The translations under genes were made by a program, and so were the position numbers. A DNA stretch of 64,000 nucleotides from Bacillus sp. FJAT-28004 (lineage in GTDB: Bacteria; Bacillota; Bacilli; Paenibacillales; Paenibacillaceae). The stretch covers positions 4,075,093 to 4,139,092 of the forward strand of contig NZ_LGHP01000001.1 of the NCBI RefSeq assembly GCF_001280845.1, read 5' to 3'. Each line of letters starts with the position of its first letter. Position 1 is the first letter of the stretch. A model generated the notes under the pieces. That model searched no databases and was not told where the DNA came from. It saw only the letters and a list, made by a program, of their open reading frames with translations. Positions 18,533-27,820 of this stretch are shown here, piece after piece.

Positions 18533-19417
18533 ATGACAGATAAAAAGTATTCCTTAACAGGTTATTATAAAGAAACAAATGAGGAGTTATGGTTGTGGGA
18601 TGACCTTCCAGAGCTTGAAATGGAAGTTGGATATAAAGTAGGAGCGCTTCTTCACTACGAACAATCCCCTTTTCAAGAGATTAGTATTATCGAAACAAAA
18701 GGTTTCGGCCGCATGCTTGTTCTTGATGGAACTCCCCAAGTTACCGAAAAAGATGGTTTTATTTATAACGAAATGATAACGCATATTGCAATGACCACTC
18801 ATCATGAACCCCAAAAAGTCGCAATGATTGGAGGCGGTGATTGCGGTCCAGCCCGCGAAGCGCTGAAGTATGATAGTGTGCAGCAGATCGATGTTGTGGA
18901 AATTGACCAGAGAGTGATTGAAGTATGCAGGACATGGATGACAAAAGAGACTGACGATAAGCGGAGAGAGCTTATAAACACAGTAATCAAAGATGGGTAC
19001 AAGTGGATTCAAGGGCAAAAAAACAAGTACGATGTGCTTCTTGTGGATCGATCAGATCCTTATGGGCCGGCAACCAGTCTATATAAGCAACAATTTTATC
19101 AATACGTTTACGATAGTTTGACAGCTGACGGTATCGCCGTTTTTCAGTCAGGATCCCCCTATTATAATCAGAATATTTTGAAAAATACGATTAGCAAATT
19201 GAAAAAGTTATTTCCCATCGTACGCACTTATTTATGTTCCATTCCTTCGTTCCCCGGTGGGATATGGAGTTTTACGGTTGCTTCAAAAAAGTGGGATCCT
19301 CTAGAGGCAGACTTGAATGGTTTGCAATGGCAGGAAACGAAATATATATCCCCTGAAATATTCCGAGCTTCTTTTGTAGTGCCAAATTATATTAAAAAAA
19401 TATTGGAAGAGAAGTGA
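18533..19417 (+). CDS. Spermidine synthase-like aminopropyltransferase
   Basis: A 294-residue Rossmann methyltransferase-fold protein of the spermidine synthase family, which moves aminopropyl from decarboxylated S-adenosylmethionine to a polyamine. An N-terminal beta domain contains FGRMLVLDGTPQVTEKD. The nucleotide site is GGGDCGPARE instead of the usual GGGDGG, with Asp103 retained. VDRSDPYGPATSL supplies the catalytic Asp172 and polyamine-binding Asp175. The acceptor cannot be predicted. An ATG at 18512 overlaps the upstream stop (ATGA) but lacks a ribosome site; GGTGGGA lies about 6 bases before the ATG at 18533, which is preferred, though coupling from 18512 remains possible. It forms an operon with the homospermidine-synthase-like gene. 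Confidence 0.8.
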   Translation: MTDKKYSLTGYYKETNEELWLWDDLPELEMEVGYKVGALLHYEQSPFQEISIIETKGFGRMLVLDGTPQVTEKDGFIYNEMITHIAMTTHHEPQKVAMIGGGDCGPAREALKYDSVQQIDVVEIDQRVIEVCRTWMTKETDDKRRELINTVIKDGYKWIQGQKNKYDVLLVDRSDPYGPATSLYKQQFYQYVYDSLTADGIAVFQSGSPYYNQNILKNTISKLKKLFPIVRTYLCSIPSFPGGIWSFTVASKKWDPLEADLNGLQWQETKYISPEIFRASFVVPNYIKKILEEK

Positions 19418-19429
19418 AAGCACAATCAT

Positions 19430-19471
19430 GAAACAGCGCGCCCCGATTGAATATCGGTGCGCGCTGTTTCA
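19430..19471. terminator. Bidirectional hairpin between convergent genes
   Basis: GAAACAGCGCGCCCCGAT pairs with ATCGGTGCGCGCTGTTTC. It lies between the convergent aminopropyltransferase gene and the GxGYxYP gene and can serve both. T runs are short on both sides. Confidence 0.8.
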
Positions 19472-19490
19472 GTTTGGCTTTTTCAACTGT

Positions 19491-21584
19491 TTAGTTCTGT
19501 TCTTCGTCCTCGTTCTCTGCTTGCTGCGGTTTGGCTGGAAGATTGTTGTGATCTCGGATAAGCGAGAAGTAATGATCGGCTCGCACGGCTTGATATTCCG
19601 GTCCGAGCGATTCTGTCAACGCCACAACATCTGATGGCGTCATGCTCCATGCGAGCAGTCCAAGTGATACGAACAATGGTGATTTGCCATCCCAGTTCGC
19701 TTTGGCTGCTGCCAAAATGTTTTTCCCGTCTTGTGCGGTACTAATGCCTTGAATCGTTGATACCGGCAGGGTACCGTTTAGGATTTCGACGCCGTAATGG
19801 CCTTCCCAGCTGAGGAAGAGTCCTTTTGCTTTGTAGAACTTCTCATAGGCAGCTGCCTTTGATGCGCTGAGCGGAACATTTTCGCTGTTCACACGATTGA
19901 GCACATATGGAACAGTCATCCCTGTTTTCTTCATATACGTGTAAGACTGCTTAAGGAAATCTGAGAATGTAGATTCCGGCCATGCTTCTGGATAGAAATA
20001 TCCGGAACCGGATGGACCGGCAATGATGAGGTCATTTTCCGTCGCTGTTTTTTGGAAGTAGTTCAGAATAGCAGGTGCACCGTCATAAAGAAGCGGGCTC
20101 GATGTCCAGTTGATCGGCACTTTACCGCGAGCTGGGTCATCCCACAGTATGCGCATTCTATGCTGATTGTATTGGAAGTTGTCGCCTTCGCTAAAGGTAT
20201 ACGTGACATAAATTTTATTTTCAAGCTTAGGTGCCTCAGGTGTTTTGGCTTTGAATGACTTCGCTTTCGTACCCGAGAAAACCGTCAAGTTGCTGAACCA
20301 GTCCGCTGCAAGCACGTAGACGCTGTGATTGGATGTGATTTCTACGGAGCTGAATTCACCCTCAACGTCATTATTGAACCAGCCTAGATAAGGGGTACCC
20401 GGTTTGACTCCAGATAAGATTTTCTCGAAGAGCGCCTTCTGTTCAGGCACGTTCGAATCAAGCCAGAACACCATCGCTTTGTTCGCAACCGCATAATCGC
20501 GGAGGTAGCCGTAAGGCTCCTTCTGATCTGAAGTAGGCGGCTGGACATTGCCTGCCGAAACCTTGTACTGGTTCCACATCAAGACAGAGGCAGTTAACTG
20601 CTTCGTACCTGCAGGCGGCGTAAACTTGTAGACGAAGTATCGGCCGTTGTCTGCGAACCGATGTCCGCCTTGGCCAGTCGATACTTGGGAGCTTTGACGG
20701 TCATACAGAAACGCTTCCTCCTCAGGCGTACCTGGAATGAACTGCGCGATTGTTTGTCCATCTGCCTTCACGGTTACTTCATGAACGGCTGGTCCCCAGC
20801 CATCCTGAGTGAAGGCGTCGTCGAAGCGGAGGTATACGGATTCTTTGCCCAAATTGCTGGACAGATCAAGTTCATACGTATTTTTGTTTTTGCCATCGCG
20901 TTCCTGCGTTGTGTCTTCCGCTATGACCTTAAACGATTCAGGAAGACCAGAAGGTATTCTAACGGATGTGTCAGGGCTTAATCCGACTAACATCCGATGT
21001 GTCGATTTTGCCCATAGGTTCTCATATTGCCATGTATAAGCATCCATGCGGTCTTTGAATTTACCCTGTAGATCATCGAGCACTTTTAGGTTAAACGGAG
21101 CGGCTTTCAACTGCTCAGCGAGAGCGGGACTTGCAACAACGGCGTCCTTTAACCCAGCAAGAGTAGTCGCTACGTTGATGGTGTCAGCAATCTTTGGATC
21201 GTAAACGATGATGCCTTTAATTTCTTTTTTATATTTTTTGACGATATCCCAGTAATCAGCTTGTAGATTGTAGGGAACCTTCAAGTCTTTTAGCCAAGTT
21301 AGCTTGCCTTCTTCTTGATTTTCGAGCAGATAGATCCGGGGCTCCTCACGGTTAACGATACCCTGCAGAGTTGCAAGCAGCAGCTTAATGTCTCCTGGCG
21401 CATCATAAATATCAGCAACATCCAGCTTTTTAGGGGTTGCGAAAGATGGAAGCGCTTGCTTATTTGGCCAGCTAATTGAGCTTTTGTCGGATTTGGATTC
21501 CCCAGAAGCTGAAGCTGAAGCGCCAAGTATTAAAGACAGCGTACATACTATAGCCAGACATGTGACAGTAAGTTTTCGAATCAC
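19491..21584 (-). CDS. Secreted GxGYxYP family protein (putative glycoside hydrolase)
   Basis: A 697-residue exported protein: signal peptide about 1-28, ending near ASASG. Near residue 55 comes LDVADIYDAPGDIKLLLATLQGIVNRE, the usual entry of GxGYxYP family members, and the family motif appears as SGSGYFYPEAWP near residue 535. A beta-sandwich insert (about 215-335) resembles a carbohydrate-binding module. The family is predicted to act on glycans but its reaction is not established. On the minus strand it starts with GTG (21582-21584), seven bases behind GAGGTG. It is alone on its strand, with a 419-bp divergent gap to the CcdC-like gene. Confidence 0.78.
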   Translation of the reverse strand: MIRKLTVTCLAIVCTLSLILGASASASGESKSDKSSISWPNKQALPSFATPKKLDVADIYDAPGDIKLLLATLQGIVNREEPRIYLLENQEEGKLTWLKDLKVPYNLQADYWDIVKKYKKEIKGIIVYDPKIADTINVATTLAGLKDAVVASPALAEQLKAAPFNLKVLDDLQGKFKDRMDAYTWQYENLWAKSTHRMLVGLSPDTSVRIPSGLPESFKVIAEDTTQERDGKNKNTYELDLSSNLGKESVYLRFDDAFTQDGWGPAVHEVTVKADGQTIAQFIPGTPEEEAFLYDRQSSQVSTGQGGHRFADNGRYFVYKFTPPAGTKQLTASVLMWNQYKVSAGNVQPPTSDQKEPYGYLRDYAVANKAMVFWLDSNVPEQKALFEKILSGVKPGTPYLGWFNNDVEGEFSSVEITSNHSVYVLAADWFSNLTVFSGTKAKSFKAKTPEAPKLENKIYVTYTFSEGDNFQYNQHRMRILWDDPARGKVPINWTSSPLLYDGAPAILNYFQKTATENDLIIAGPSGSGYFYPEAWPESTFSDFLKQSYTYMKKTGMTVPYVLNRVNSENVPLSASKAAAYEKFYKAKGLFLSWEGHYGVEILNGTLPVSTIQGISTAQDGKNILAAAKANWDGKSPLFVSLGLLAWSMTPSDVVALTESLGPEYQAVRADHYFSLIRDHNNLPAKPQQAENEDEEQN

Positions 21585-22003
21585 GTCTTACACCTCGTCT
21601 CATCCTATTTGGTGATACCATCGTTATAGCGCCTTTTTCAATCCCTCCTTCTTAGGCTAGTTCGCTAATGAACGAATGGCGGTACCTATATAACATATTA
21701 AATATATTTATATTAATTACAATCGTTTCGACAAAGGTTCTAACAGAAGACAACTCGAGACCTAAAGCATCATAGCGCAAAAGAGATAAGGAGTAGTCCC
21801 TATTACATAGCTTAAACGTAGAAAATACCCGTATTTAAAATATATATTCAATATATATAATTATGGAGAAATGTTGGAAATTTGCAGCTTCTTCACAAAG
21901 TGATTCCTGAATATCCGAGTTGCGTATTGCAGATATTTCATCCACAAAGGTATAATGTAAATAATGGAAATTTAATATTTTAATTGTAGAAAGCGGTGTT
22001 GAA
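21585..22003. promoter_or_regulatory. Divergent intergenic region with a sigma-A-like promoter
   Basis: This gap between divergent genes is AT-rich, with alternating TATATA runs near 21838-21866. For the plus strand, TTGCAG at 21927-21932 and TATAAT at 21951-21956 are 18 bases apart and could serve the CcdC-like gene at 22004. No clear promoter was identified for the minus strand gene. I see no small coding region in it. Confidence 0.5.
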
Positions 22004-22474
22004 ATGGATAGTTCTTTTTATGTATTCGTTATTGCCATTGCTGCTCTCGTGCTATGGAGGCGAACAAGGAGCTTTTATCGTCCAATTCGTGGAGATGGTA
22101 AAAGGCTGTTGTACCCTATTCTTTTTATGCTGCCCGGATTATTATTGATTTTTAATTCCAATGTCCATGCGCCGTTTTACGAATTTTTGATTGCGGCGGC
22201 TATCGGTATTACTCTCTCGATTCCTCTAATATGGACCACAAACTATGAAATTCGTGATGATCATCTAATATACGCCAAGAAAAACTGGGGATTCGTCGTA
22301 GCTTTTCTCGTTGTCATAGCGATTCGGTTCGAGCTGCACCACTATTTATCAAAAATCGAACCTCAAACACTGGCTGCTTTGTTTATGATTTTGGCATTCT
22401 TCTATGTCATCCCATGGCGAGTAGTCTCCTACATTAAATTCCGGAAATTGATGCACCTTCAAACGGTACGGTAA
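22004..22474 (+). CDS. CcdC-like membrane protein (DUF1453)
   Basis: A 156-residue integral membrane protein with about four or five helices. The pattern LWRRTRSFYRPIRGDGKRLLYPILFMLPGLLL near the start, TTNYEIRDDHLIYAKKNWGF in the middle and IPWRVVSYIKFRKL at the end match the CcdC/DUF1453 family, a group named after a protein near cytochrome c maturation genes in Bacillus but without a proven role. No other cytochrome maturation gene lies nearby. A terminator follows directly, so it is transcribed alone. Confidence 0.75.
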   Translation: MDSSFYVFVIAIAALVLWRRTRSFYRPIRGDGKRLLYPILFMLPGLLLIFNSNVHAPFYEFLIAAAIGITLSIPLIWTTNYEIRDDHLIYAKKNWGFVVAFLVVIAIRFELHHYLSKIEPQTLAALFMILAFFYVIPWRVVSYIKFRKLMHLQTVR

Positions 22475-22500
22475 ATGTATATTATTATTCTGACATTCAG

Positions 22501-22534
22501 GGAGCCCCTCTTTAAAGGAGCTCCTTTTTTTTGT
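22501..22534 (+). terminator. Rho-independent terminator
   Basis: GGAGCCCCTCTTT pairs with AAAGGAGCTCC, followed by eight T residues. Confidence 0.85.
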
Positions 22535-22559
22535 TTTTGGTGCAGCTAGTGCACGGATC

Positions 22560-22590
22560 TTGTAAGCCCTTTCTAAAATTGTGCTATAAT
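22560..22590 (+). promoter_or_regulatory. Extended -10 promoter for the YesN/YesM pair
   Basis: TGCTATAAT at 22582-22590 is an extended -10 element. A TTGTAA at 22560-22565 is 19 bases upstream, a long spacing that the extended -10 would tolerate. It lies about 40 bp before the response regulator start. Confidence 0.55.
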
Positions 22591-22631
22591 GGGGCTTATT
22601 TATTAATCATTCCGACAGAGGAGATGTCATC

Positions 22632-23384
22632 TTGTTTAATGTTCTAATTGTGGATGATGAGCATACAGAGCGTGAAGGCATAAAGAGTTTAATTACACAG
22701 TATAAATTTCCCTTTAATGTGCTGGAAGCTGAGAATGGTCTTATTGCCGAAGACATTTTAAATAAGAAGTCCATAGATATTCTGATTACAGATGTGAAGA
22801 TGCCTATGATGAATGGTTTGGAATTAAGTAAGATGGCTAGAAAAACGCAGGAGAATTTAAAAATTGTGATTTGCAGCGGTTACGACGAGTTTGAATATGC
22901 TAAAAGTGCAATCAAATTAGGGGTAGTCAATTACTTGTTGAAGCCTTTAATCGTCGATGAATTTCTAGAGGCAATGGAAGAGATTACGCAAATCAGCCCT
23001 TGCAGAGATAACCCGGAGCATGAAACACAAGAATCGATGGTCATTAGGCAAGTGAAGGAGATCGTGAAGGATAATTTCCAGCGTGATCTCTCATTATCGG
23101 ATGTGTCTAAGGAGGTTTACCTTTCTCCAGGCTATTTAAGCATACTTTTTAAAAAAGAGACAGGTGTAAATTTCTCGAAATATTTAACGGATTATCGGCT
23201 GCGCAAGGCGAATTATATGCTGGTCCATTCCAATATGAAAATAAATGATATCGCTGTCTTTGTAGGAATTGATAATACCTCTTATTTTTGTAGGTTATTT
23301 AAAGCTAAATATAACGTCAGTCCGTTACAATATAGAGAAAGCGGTATAACAAATGATTCAGTTGATAAAGAACAAGTTCAATGA
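22632..23384 (+). CDS. YesN-type response regulator (receiver + AraC HTH)
   Basis: A 250-residue regulator: receiver domain 1-120 with Asp54 (LITDVKMPMMNG) as phosphorylation site, then an AraC-type double helix-turn-helix, about 140-240 (LSDVSKEVYLSPGYLSILFK, INDIAVFVGIDNTSYFCRLF). It is compact, since YesN proteins often have a longer middle region. The start is TTG at 22632, preceded by GAGGAG. The kinase gene overlaps its end by 32 bases, so both are made together, with the regulator first. It most likely controls the Lpl-type sugar importer beginning at 25176. Confidence 0.9.
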   Translation: MFNVLIVDDEHTEREGIKSLITQYKFPFNVLEAENGLIAEDILNKKSIDILITDVKMPMMNGLELSKMARKTQENLKIVICSGYDEFEYAKSAIKLGVVNYLLKPLIVDEFLEAMEEITQISPCRDNPEHETQESMVIRQVKEIVKDNFQRDLSLSDVSKEVYLSPGYLSILFKKETGVNFSKYLTDYRLRKANYMLVHSNMKINDIAVFVGIDNTSYFCRLFKAKYNVSPLQYRESGITNDSVDKEQVQ

Positions 23385-24999
23385 TATTAAATTCCGAAAC
23401 AAATTATTGCTATCTCATCTCATTATCGCGTTGATTCCTATTATTTTATTAGGTCTATTCTCATTTATTCAATCGTATAGGACTCAGATAAAAGAGTTAA
23501 AGAGTGAAGCGGCTTCAAGCTTGAACCAGATTTCCAATATTCTTGATTATAAAATTAATAGATATAATACACTCGCCGAGTTTATGGTACTCAATCGGGA
23601 TTTTTCGGATGTGTTTATAAATAATTACGAAGAGAACTATTTTGCTATGTACCTCGACTTCAGAGACAAAGTAGATCCTATGATTTCGCATATTAAATTA
23701 ATGGATGATAACATCGAGGGAATTACTTTTTATACGTCGGGAGATTTACTGGGCATCCGTGAAAATATTTTGCCGTTAAGCGAGCTGAAAAACAAGGCGT
23801 GGTATGCTGGGTTTAGAGGCAGGCAATGGGTCATCTATGACAATAACGTATATTTGGTCCAAGAGCTGATTAGTAATTTGAAAGATAGTAATTTTATGGT
23901 CATTTCGATTAATTTTGATAGTATTTTTTCTGATTTGGATAAGCTGTCGGACTATATTTTTGTAAATATTGAGAACGAAAAGAACCAAATCGTATTTAAT
24001 GAAAAAAAACCAGAGGAAATCTCTTCAATAGCTGCTATGTCCGAGAATCGCTTGAAAATAAGTGGTGAATTGAAAAATATCGACTGGACGATCCATTATT
24101 ATCTTTCGAATGCAAACGCTTATATTAATGCTTTTGGTATTTTTAAAATCACAGTATATGTTATTTTACTGAGTTTAGTGATCACTTTTTTACTGATCTA
24201 TATATTTTCAAACAATTTTACAAGGCGAATCATCTTTTTGAAAAATAAGGTGGACAAGGTTGAACAAAACAATCTAGATGTCATTATTCAAAGTACATCC
24301 AAAGACGAGTTTGGTGGACTCACGAATGGAATCGGGAAAATGCTGGAGCGGATTAACGGTCTGATTTTTCAAGTTTACCAGGCTGAAATCGCCAAAAAGG
24401 AAAGTGAGTACAACAAGCTCATAAGCCAGATTAACCCTCACTTTTTGTATAATACGCTCTCCTTTATCCACTGGCGCGCGCTCAAGAAAAAAGATATAGA
24501 AACCAGCTATATGGTCACTACATTAGCTAAGTTCTACAGAAAGACGTTAAATCATGGCAGAAATATGGTTACGGTAGAAAATGAAATTGAACATATTCAT
24601 GCCTATTTGGATTTGCAGTACATCATGAATGACGGGAAATTTGAGGTGGAGTACCAGATAGATGAAGCGATTCTAAACCATTCGATCATTCATTTTATTT
24701 TACAGCCGATCGTGGAAAATGCCCTTAAACATGGATTCGCCGAACCCAATGCTGATGGAAATCAATTGACGATTGCAGCTTATCCCGAGAATGAGGAGAT
24801 CAAAATGGTGGTAAGCGATAACGGTGTCGGCATGTCATCAGAGCAACAAAAGCAGCTGTTAACAGCAGATAGCGGAGGCTGTGGTGTAAAGAATGTGAAT
24901 GACCGTATTAAGCTGTATTATGGCAAGGAATATGGGCTGGAAATGGAGAGCATACAAGGTGAAGGAACAACGGTCACATTAACGATTCCGCTTACTTGA
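23353..24999 (+). CDS. YesM-type sensor histidine kinase
   Basis: A 548-residue membrane sensor. Helix 1 is about 18-38, an extracellular sensing region covers 39-260, helix 2 about 263-285, HAMP 287-340, then the His_kinase domain with phosphorylated His363 (ISQINPHFLYNTLSFIHW) and the ATPase domain (N-box VENALKHGF, DNGVGM, GGCGVKNVNDRI). Family members sense extracellular sugars or wall stress; the ligand here is unknown. Its ATG lies within the end of the YesN gene. The terminator at 25022 separates the pair from the importer genes. Confidence 0.9.
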   Translation: MIQLIKNKFNDIKFRNKLLLSHLIIALIPIILLGLFSFIQSYRTQIKELKSEAASSLNQISNILDYKINRYNTLAEFMVLNRDFSDVFINNYEENYFAMYLDFRDKVDPMISHIKLMDDNIEGITFYTSGDLLGIRENILPLSELKNKAWYAGFRGRQWVIYDNNVYLVQELISNLKDSNFMVISINFDSIFSDLDKLSDYIFVNIENEKNQIVFNEKKPEEISSIAAMSENRLKISGELKNIDWTIHYYLSNANAYINAFGIFKITVYVILLSLVITFLLIYIFSNNFTRRIIFLKNKVDKVEQNNLDVIIQSTSKDEFGGLTNGIGKMLERINGLIFQVYQAEIAKKESEYNKLISQINPHFLYNTLSFIHWRALKKKDIETSYMVTTLAKFYRKTLNHGRNMVTVENEIEHIHAYLDLQYIMNDGKFEVEYQIDEAILNHSIIHFILQPIVENALKHGFAEPNADGNQLTIAAYPENEEIKMVVSDNGVGMSSEQQKQLLTADSGGCGVKNVNDRIKLYYGKEYGLEMESIQGEGTTVTLTIPLT

Positions 25000-25021
25000 T
25001 GCAGCATACAGCTCATTCTGG

Positions 25022-25054
25022 AAACCGTGGTACCTCGTGTACAACGGTTTTTTT
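25022..25054 (+). terminator. Rho-independent terminator
   Basis: AAACCGTGGTAC pairs with GTGTACAACGGTTT with a small mismatch, followed by seven T residues. Confidence 0.75.
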
Positions 25055-25175
25055 GTAATGTTCATAAAGGATGATGGAACATTAAAAAGTGCTATAGAAA
25101 AGAAAAATGTTGCATATACGTCATTTCTGATAACGCATACAATTTAAATATAAATAAACGAAGGAGCTACTAAAC

Positions 25176-26810
25176 ATGAGGAAAAGTAGGAAATTCGCAG
25201 TAATTTTAACAGCTTGTATAAGTTTGCTAGTTGCCAGCGGTTGTAATAGTGCTAATAGTGGAGGCAACGAAGCAGCTGCTCCAGTTAACGAAAATGATTA
25301 TAATCCCTATGGAAAATATGAAACGCCTGTTGAATTTACAATTGGCCGACATACAAATCGGGTGAACAATTTGCCTGAAGGGGATACCATCGAGAATAAC
25401 CTTGCTACAAGATATGTGGAAAGCAAGGTAAATGTAAAAGCGAAGGTTGCTTGGGAAACAGATGATATGGGTCAGAAACTATCTCTATCGATGACGACTG
25501 GTGATTTGCCTGATGTAATGCTTGTCAACCGAGAGCTATTCAATCAATTGGTTGATAATGATTTGATTGCCGATTTGACTGAGGTCTACGAAAAAACGGC
25601 ATCCGACGGAATTAAGAAAATTTATGATTCTTATAGTGAATTATTAATGGATCAAGTAAAGGTCGATGGCAAAATCATGGGGCTGCCCATGACGAATATT
25701 GGGAACCAGCACCAACTATTGTGGGTAAGGAAAGATTGGGTTGATAAGGTTGGAGCTGAATTGCCGAAAAGCTTGGATGACGTTTGGAACTTGTCGAAAA
25801 CCTTTGTAGAGAAGGATGCTTCGGGAACAGGAAAAACGGTTGGATTTGTAATGGATCAGAATGCAATGAATTTCTCACCCGTGTTTGCAGCGCATGATGC
25901 ATTTCCTGCACAGTGGATTACGAATAAAGAGGGACAAGTTGTATACGGGTCGGTTCAGCCGGAAATGAAAGAGGCATTGGCGGATCTGAGTGAACGTTAC
26001 AAAGAAGGACTCATCGATAAACAGTTTGCGGTTAGATCGAACGAAGAAAAAGAAGCTCTAGTGATCAACGGTCAGGTAGGCATGCTATTTAATCCTTGGT
26101 GGATCGGCTATACGAATTATAAGGATTCGATTAAAAAAGACCCGAATGCTGAGTGGGTAGCGATTTCTGCGCCAGTGGATGACAATGGGAAATTTAAGAC
26201 GATTCGCCAAGATCCAATTGGCGGCGGTATCGTCGTTGTGAAAAAGGGTTTTAAACATCCCGAAGCCATTATGAAATCTATTAATTTAACAACAGACTTC
26301 TTATACTCCATGACTGACGATGCTGTGCAGTACAAAAAAGAGCATTCGGATGAATTATTAACAGATGCGAGTAGATGGAACAACGACCCTACTCAAATTC
26401 CGATGCAAATTGACTATGATGATGTATTAAAACGTTACTATGACGACATTATGCAGGCAGATAAATCGGGAGATGAATCTACGATTCAGGAAGATCGGAT
26501 TGTATCGTTGCGTGCCTATCAAGAGTTCAAGAAACAGGGAAGCGCTATTGATGTTAACACGTATGGAGAATATATTTCCCGCATTGAAGGCCAAAGAGAA
26601 GCCAATAACGAGAACCTTGAAGTCATAGCTGGCGGTTTCTATGGGACAACGGAAACGATGAAGATGAAGTGGGCTAACCTGCAAAAGATGGAAGAAGAAA
26701 TGATTTTGAAAATTATTATGGGCGAAGCAAAAATTGATGAGTTTGATAAGTTTGTCGCAACTTGGCATCGCACAGGCGGAGATGAAATAGCCAAAGAAAT
26801 TAATCAATAG
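25176..26810 (+). CDS. Lpl-type extracellular sugar-binding lipoprotein
   Basis: A 544-residue solute-binding protein of the large LplA/YtcQ class. A lipoprotein signal ends with LLVASGCNSANSG, so Cys23 would be lipid-anchored outside the membrane. The next segment YNPYGKYETPVEFTIGRH is typical of the class. It feeds the two permeases that follow (26903, 27821). The likely cargo is an oligosaccharide, probably acting with the upstream YesN/YesM pair. GAAGGAG precedes the ATG by about 9 bases. A hairpin without a good T run follows the stop at 26821, which would let expression of this gene exceed that of the permeases. Confidence 0.9.
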   Translation: MRKSRKFAVILTACISLLVASGCNSANSGGNEAAAPVNENDYNPYGKYETPVEFTIGRHTNRVNNLPEGDTIENNLATRYVESKVNVKAKVAWETDDMGQKLSLSMTTGDLPDVMLVNRELFNQLVDNDLIADLTEVYEKTASDGIKKIYDSYSELLMDQVKVDGKIMGLPMTNIGNQHQLLWVRKDWVDKVGAELPKSLDDVWNLSKTFVEKDASGTGKTVGFVMDQNAMNFSPVFAAHDAFPAQWITNKEGQVVYGSVQPEMKEALADLSERYKEGLIDKQFAVRSNEEKEALVINGQVGMLFNPWWIGYTNYKDSIKKDPNAEWVAISAPVDDNGKFKTIRQDPIGGGIVVVKKGFKHPEAIMKSINLTTDFLYSMTDDAVQYKKEHSDELLTDASRWNNDPTQIPMQIDYDDVLKRYYDDIMQADKSGDESTIQEDRIVSLRAYQEFKKQGSAIDVNTYGEYISRIEGQREANNENLEVIAGGFYGTTETMKMKWANLQKMEEEMILKIIMGEAKIDEFDKFVATWHRTGGDEIAKEINQ

Positions 26811-26820
26811 TAAGAATCAT

Positions 26821-26843
26821 CAGGTGGAGTGAACCTCCACCTG
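26821..26843 (+). terminator. Intra-operon hairpin after the binding protein gene
   Basis: CAGGTGGAG pairs perfectly with CTCCACCTG around TGAAC. The tail AACATTTTCG is a poor T run, so read-through or 3'-end protection by the hairpin is more likely than full termination. Such hairpins between binding protein and permease genes raise binding protein levels. Confidence 0.65.
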
Positions 26844-26902
26844 AACATTTTCGTTTAGCTGAAGCAAGTTCATTAATTTAAATCCAAGGATGTGATGCGA
26901 AA

Positions 26903-27811
26903 ATGGCGCAAGTGGTGAAAAAACGGGGGTTGTCGAGCGGTCTTATTTATCATTTCATGCTGCTGCCTGGGATGATCATGTTGTTTATTTTTTCGATTAT
27001 TCCGATGTTTGGAGCTGTGATGGCCTTTCAAAGATTCATTCCTGCGAAGGGGATATGGGGATCTGACTGGGTGGGTCTTGCTAACTTTACGTATATGTTT
27101 CAACTGCCGGACAGCAAGCAGATTTTCATTAATACGATTGTCATAGCGGTAGGTAAAATCTTGCTCGGCTTATTAGTACCCATTGTATTCGCTCTATTAC
27201 TAAATGAAGTAAGACTTAAAGTCTTTAAGAGTGCGGTTCAAACCATTGTATATTTGCCGCATTTTATGTCATGGGTTGTTTTAGGCACCATGCTATCTAT
27301 GATTTTTTCATATGACGGTATGGTCAACGGTCTACTTGAGTTTTTGGGTCTGGAACCGATTATGTTTTTGGCAAGCAATACGTGGTTTAGGCCTCTGCTT
27401 ATTTTAACGGATACATGGAAGGAATTTGGTTACGGAACCATTATTTACTTAGCTGCCCTGACGGCAATTAACCCAGCATTATATGAATCGGCTGCGCTTG
27501 ATGGTGCTAACCGCTGGAGACAAATTAGAAGTATAACGCTGCCGGGAATTTTTCCAACAATCGTACTACTGGGCACTTTGAGTCTAGGAAATGTATTGAA
27601 TGCAGGTTTTGACCAGGTATTCAATCTATATAATCCGTTGGTATATGAAACAGGGGATATTATCGATACCTTTGTATACCGTATGGGACTAATCAACATG
27701 CAATATTCCTTCGCTACAGCCATTGGATTAATGAAATCGGTTATCAGTTTTGTATTAATTATTCTCTCCTATAAGTTAGCTGCAAAATATGCCGGGTATA
27801 AGATTTTTTAG
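26903..27811 (+). CDS. Sugar ABC transporter permease, LplB type
   Basis: A 302-residue inner membrane permease with six helices. The EAA loop that contacts the ATPase reads ALYESAALDGANRWRQI (about residue 190). The N-terminus GLIYHFMLLPGMIMLFIFSI is typical of LplB. It pairs with the permease at 27821 and the lipoprotein at 25176. No ATPase gene is nearby; Lpl-type importers usually share a common MsmX-like ATPase, which is inferred here. GGATGTGA precedes the ATG weakly. Confidence 0.9.
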   Translation: MAQVVKKRGLSSGLIYHFMLLPGMIMLFIFSIIPMFGAVMAFQRFIPAKGIWGSDWVGLANFTYMFQLPDSKQIFINTIVIAVGKILLGLLVPIVFALLLNEVRLKVFKSAVQTIVYLPHFMSWVVLGTMLSMIFSYDGMVNGLLEFLGLEPIMFLASNTWFRPLLILTDTWKEFGYGTIIYLAALTAINPALYESAALDGANRWRQIRSITLPGIFPTIVLLGTLSLGNVLNAGFDQVFNLYNPLVYETGDIIDTFVYRMGLINMQYSFATAIGLMKSVISFVLIILSYKLAAKYAGYKIF

Positions 27812-27820
27812 GAGGTAAAC

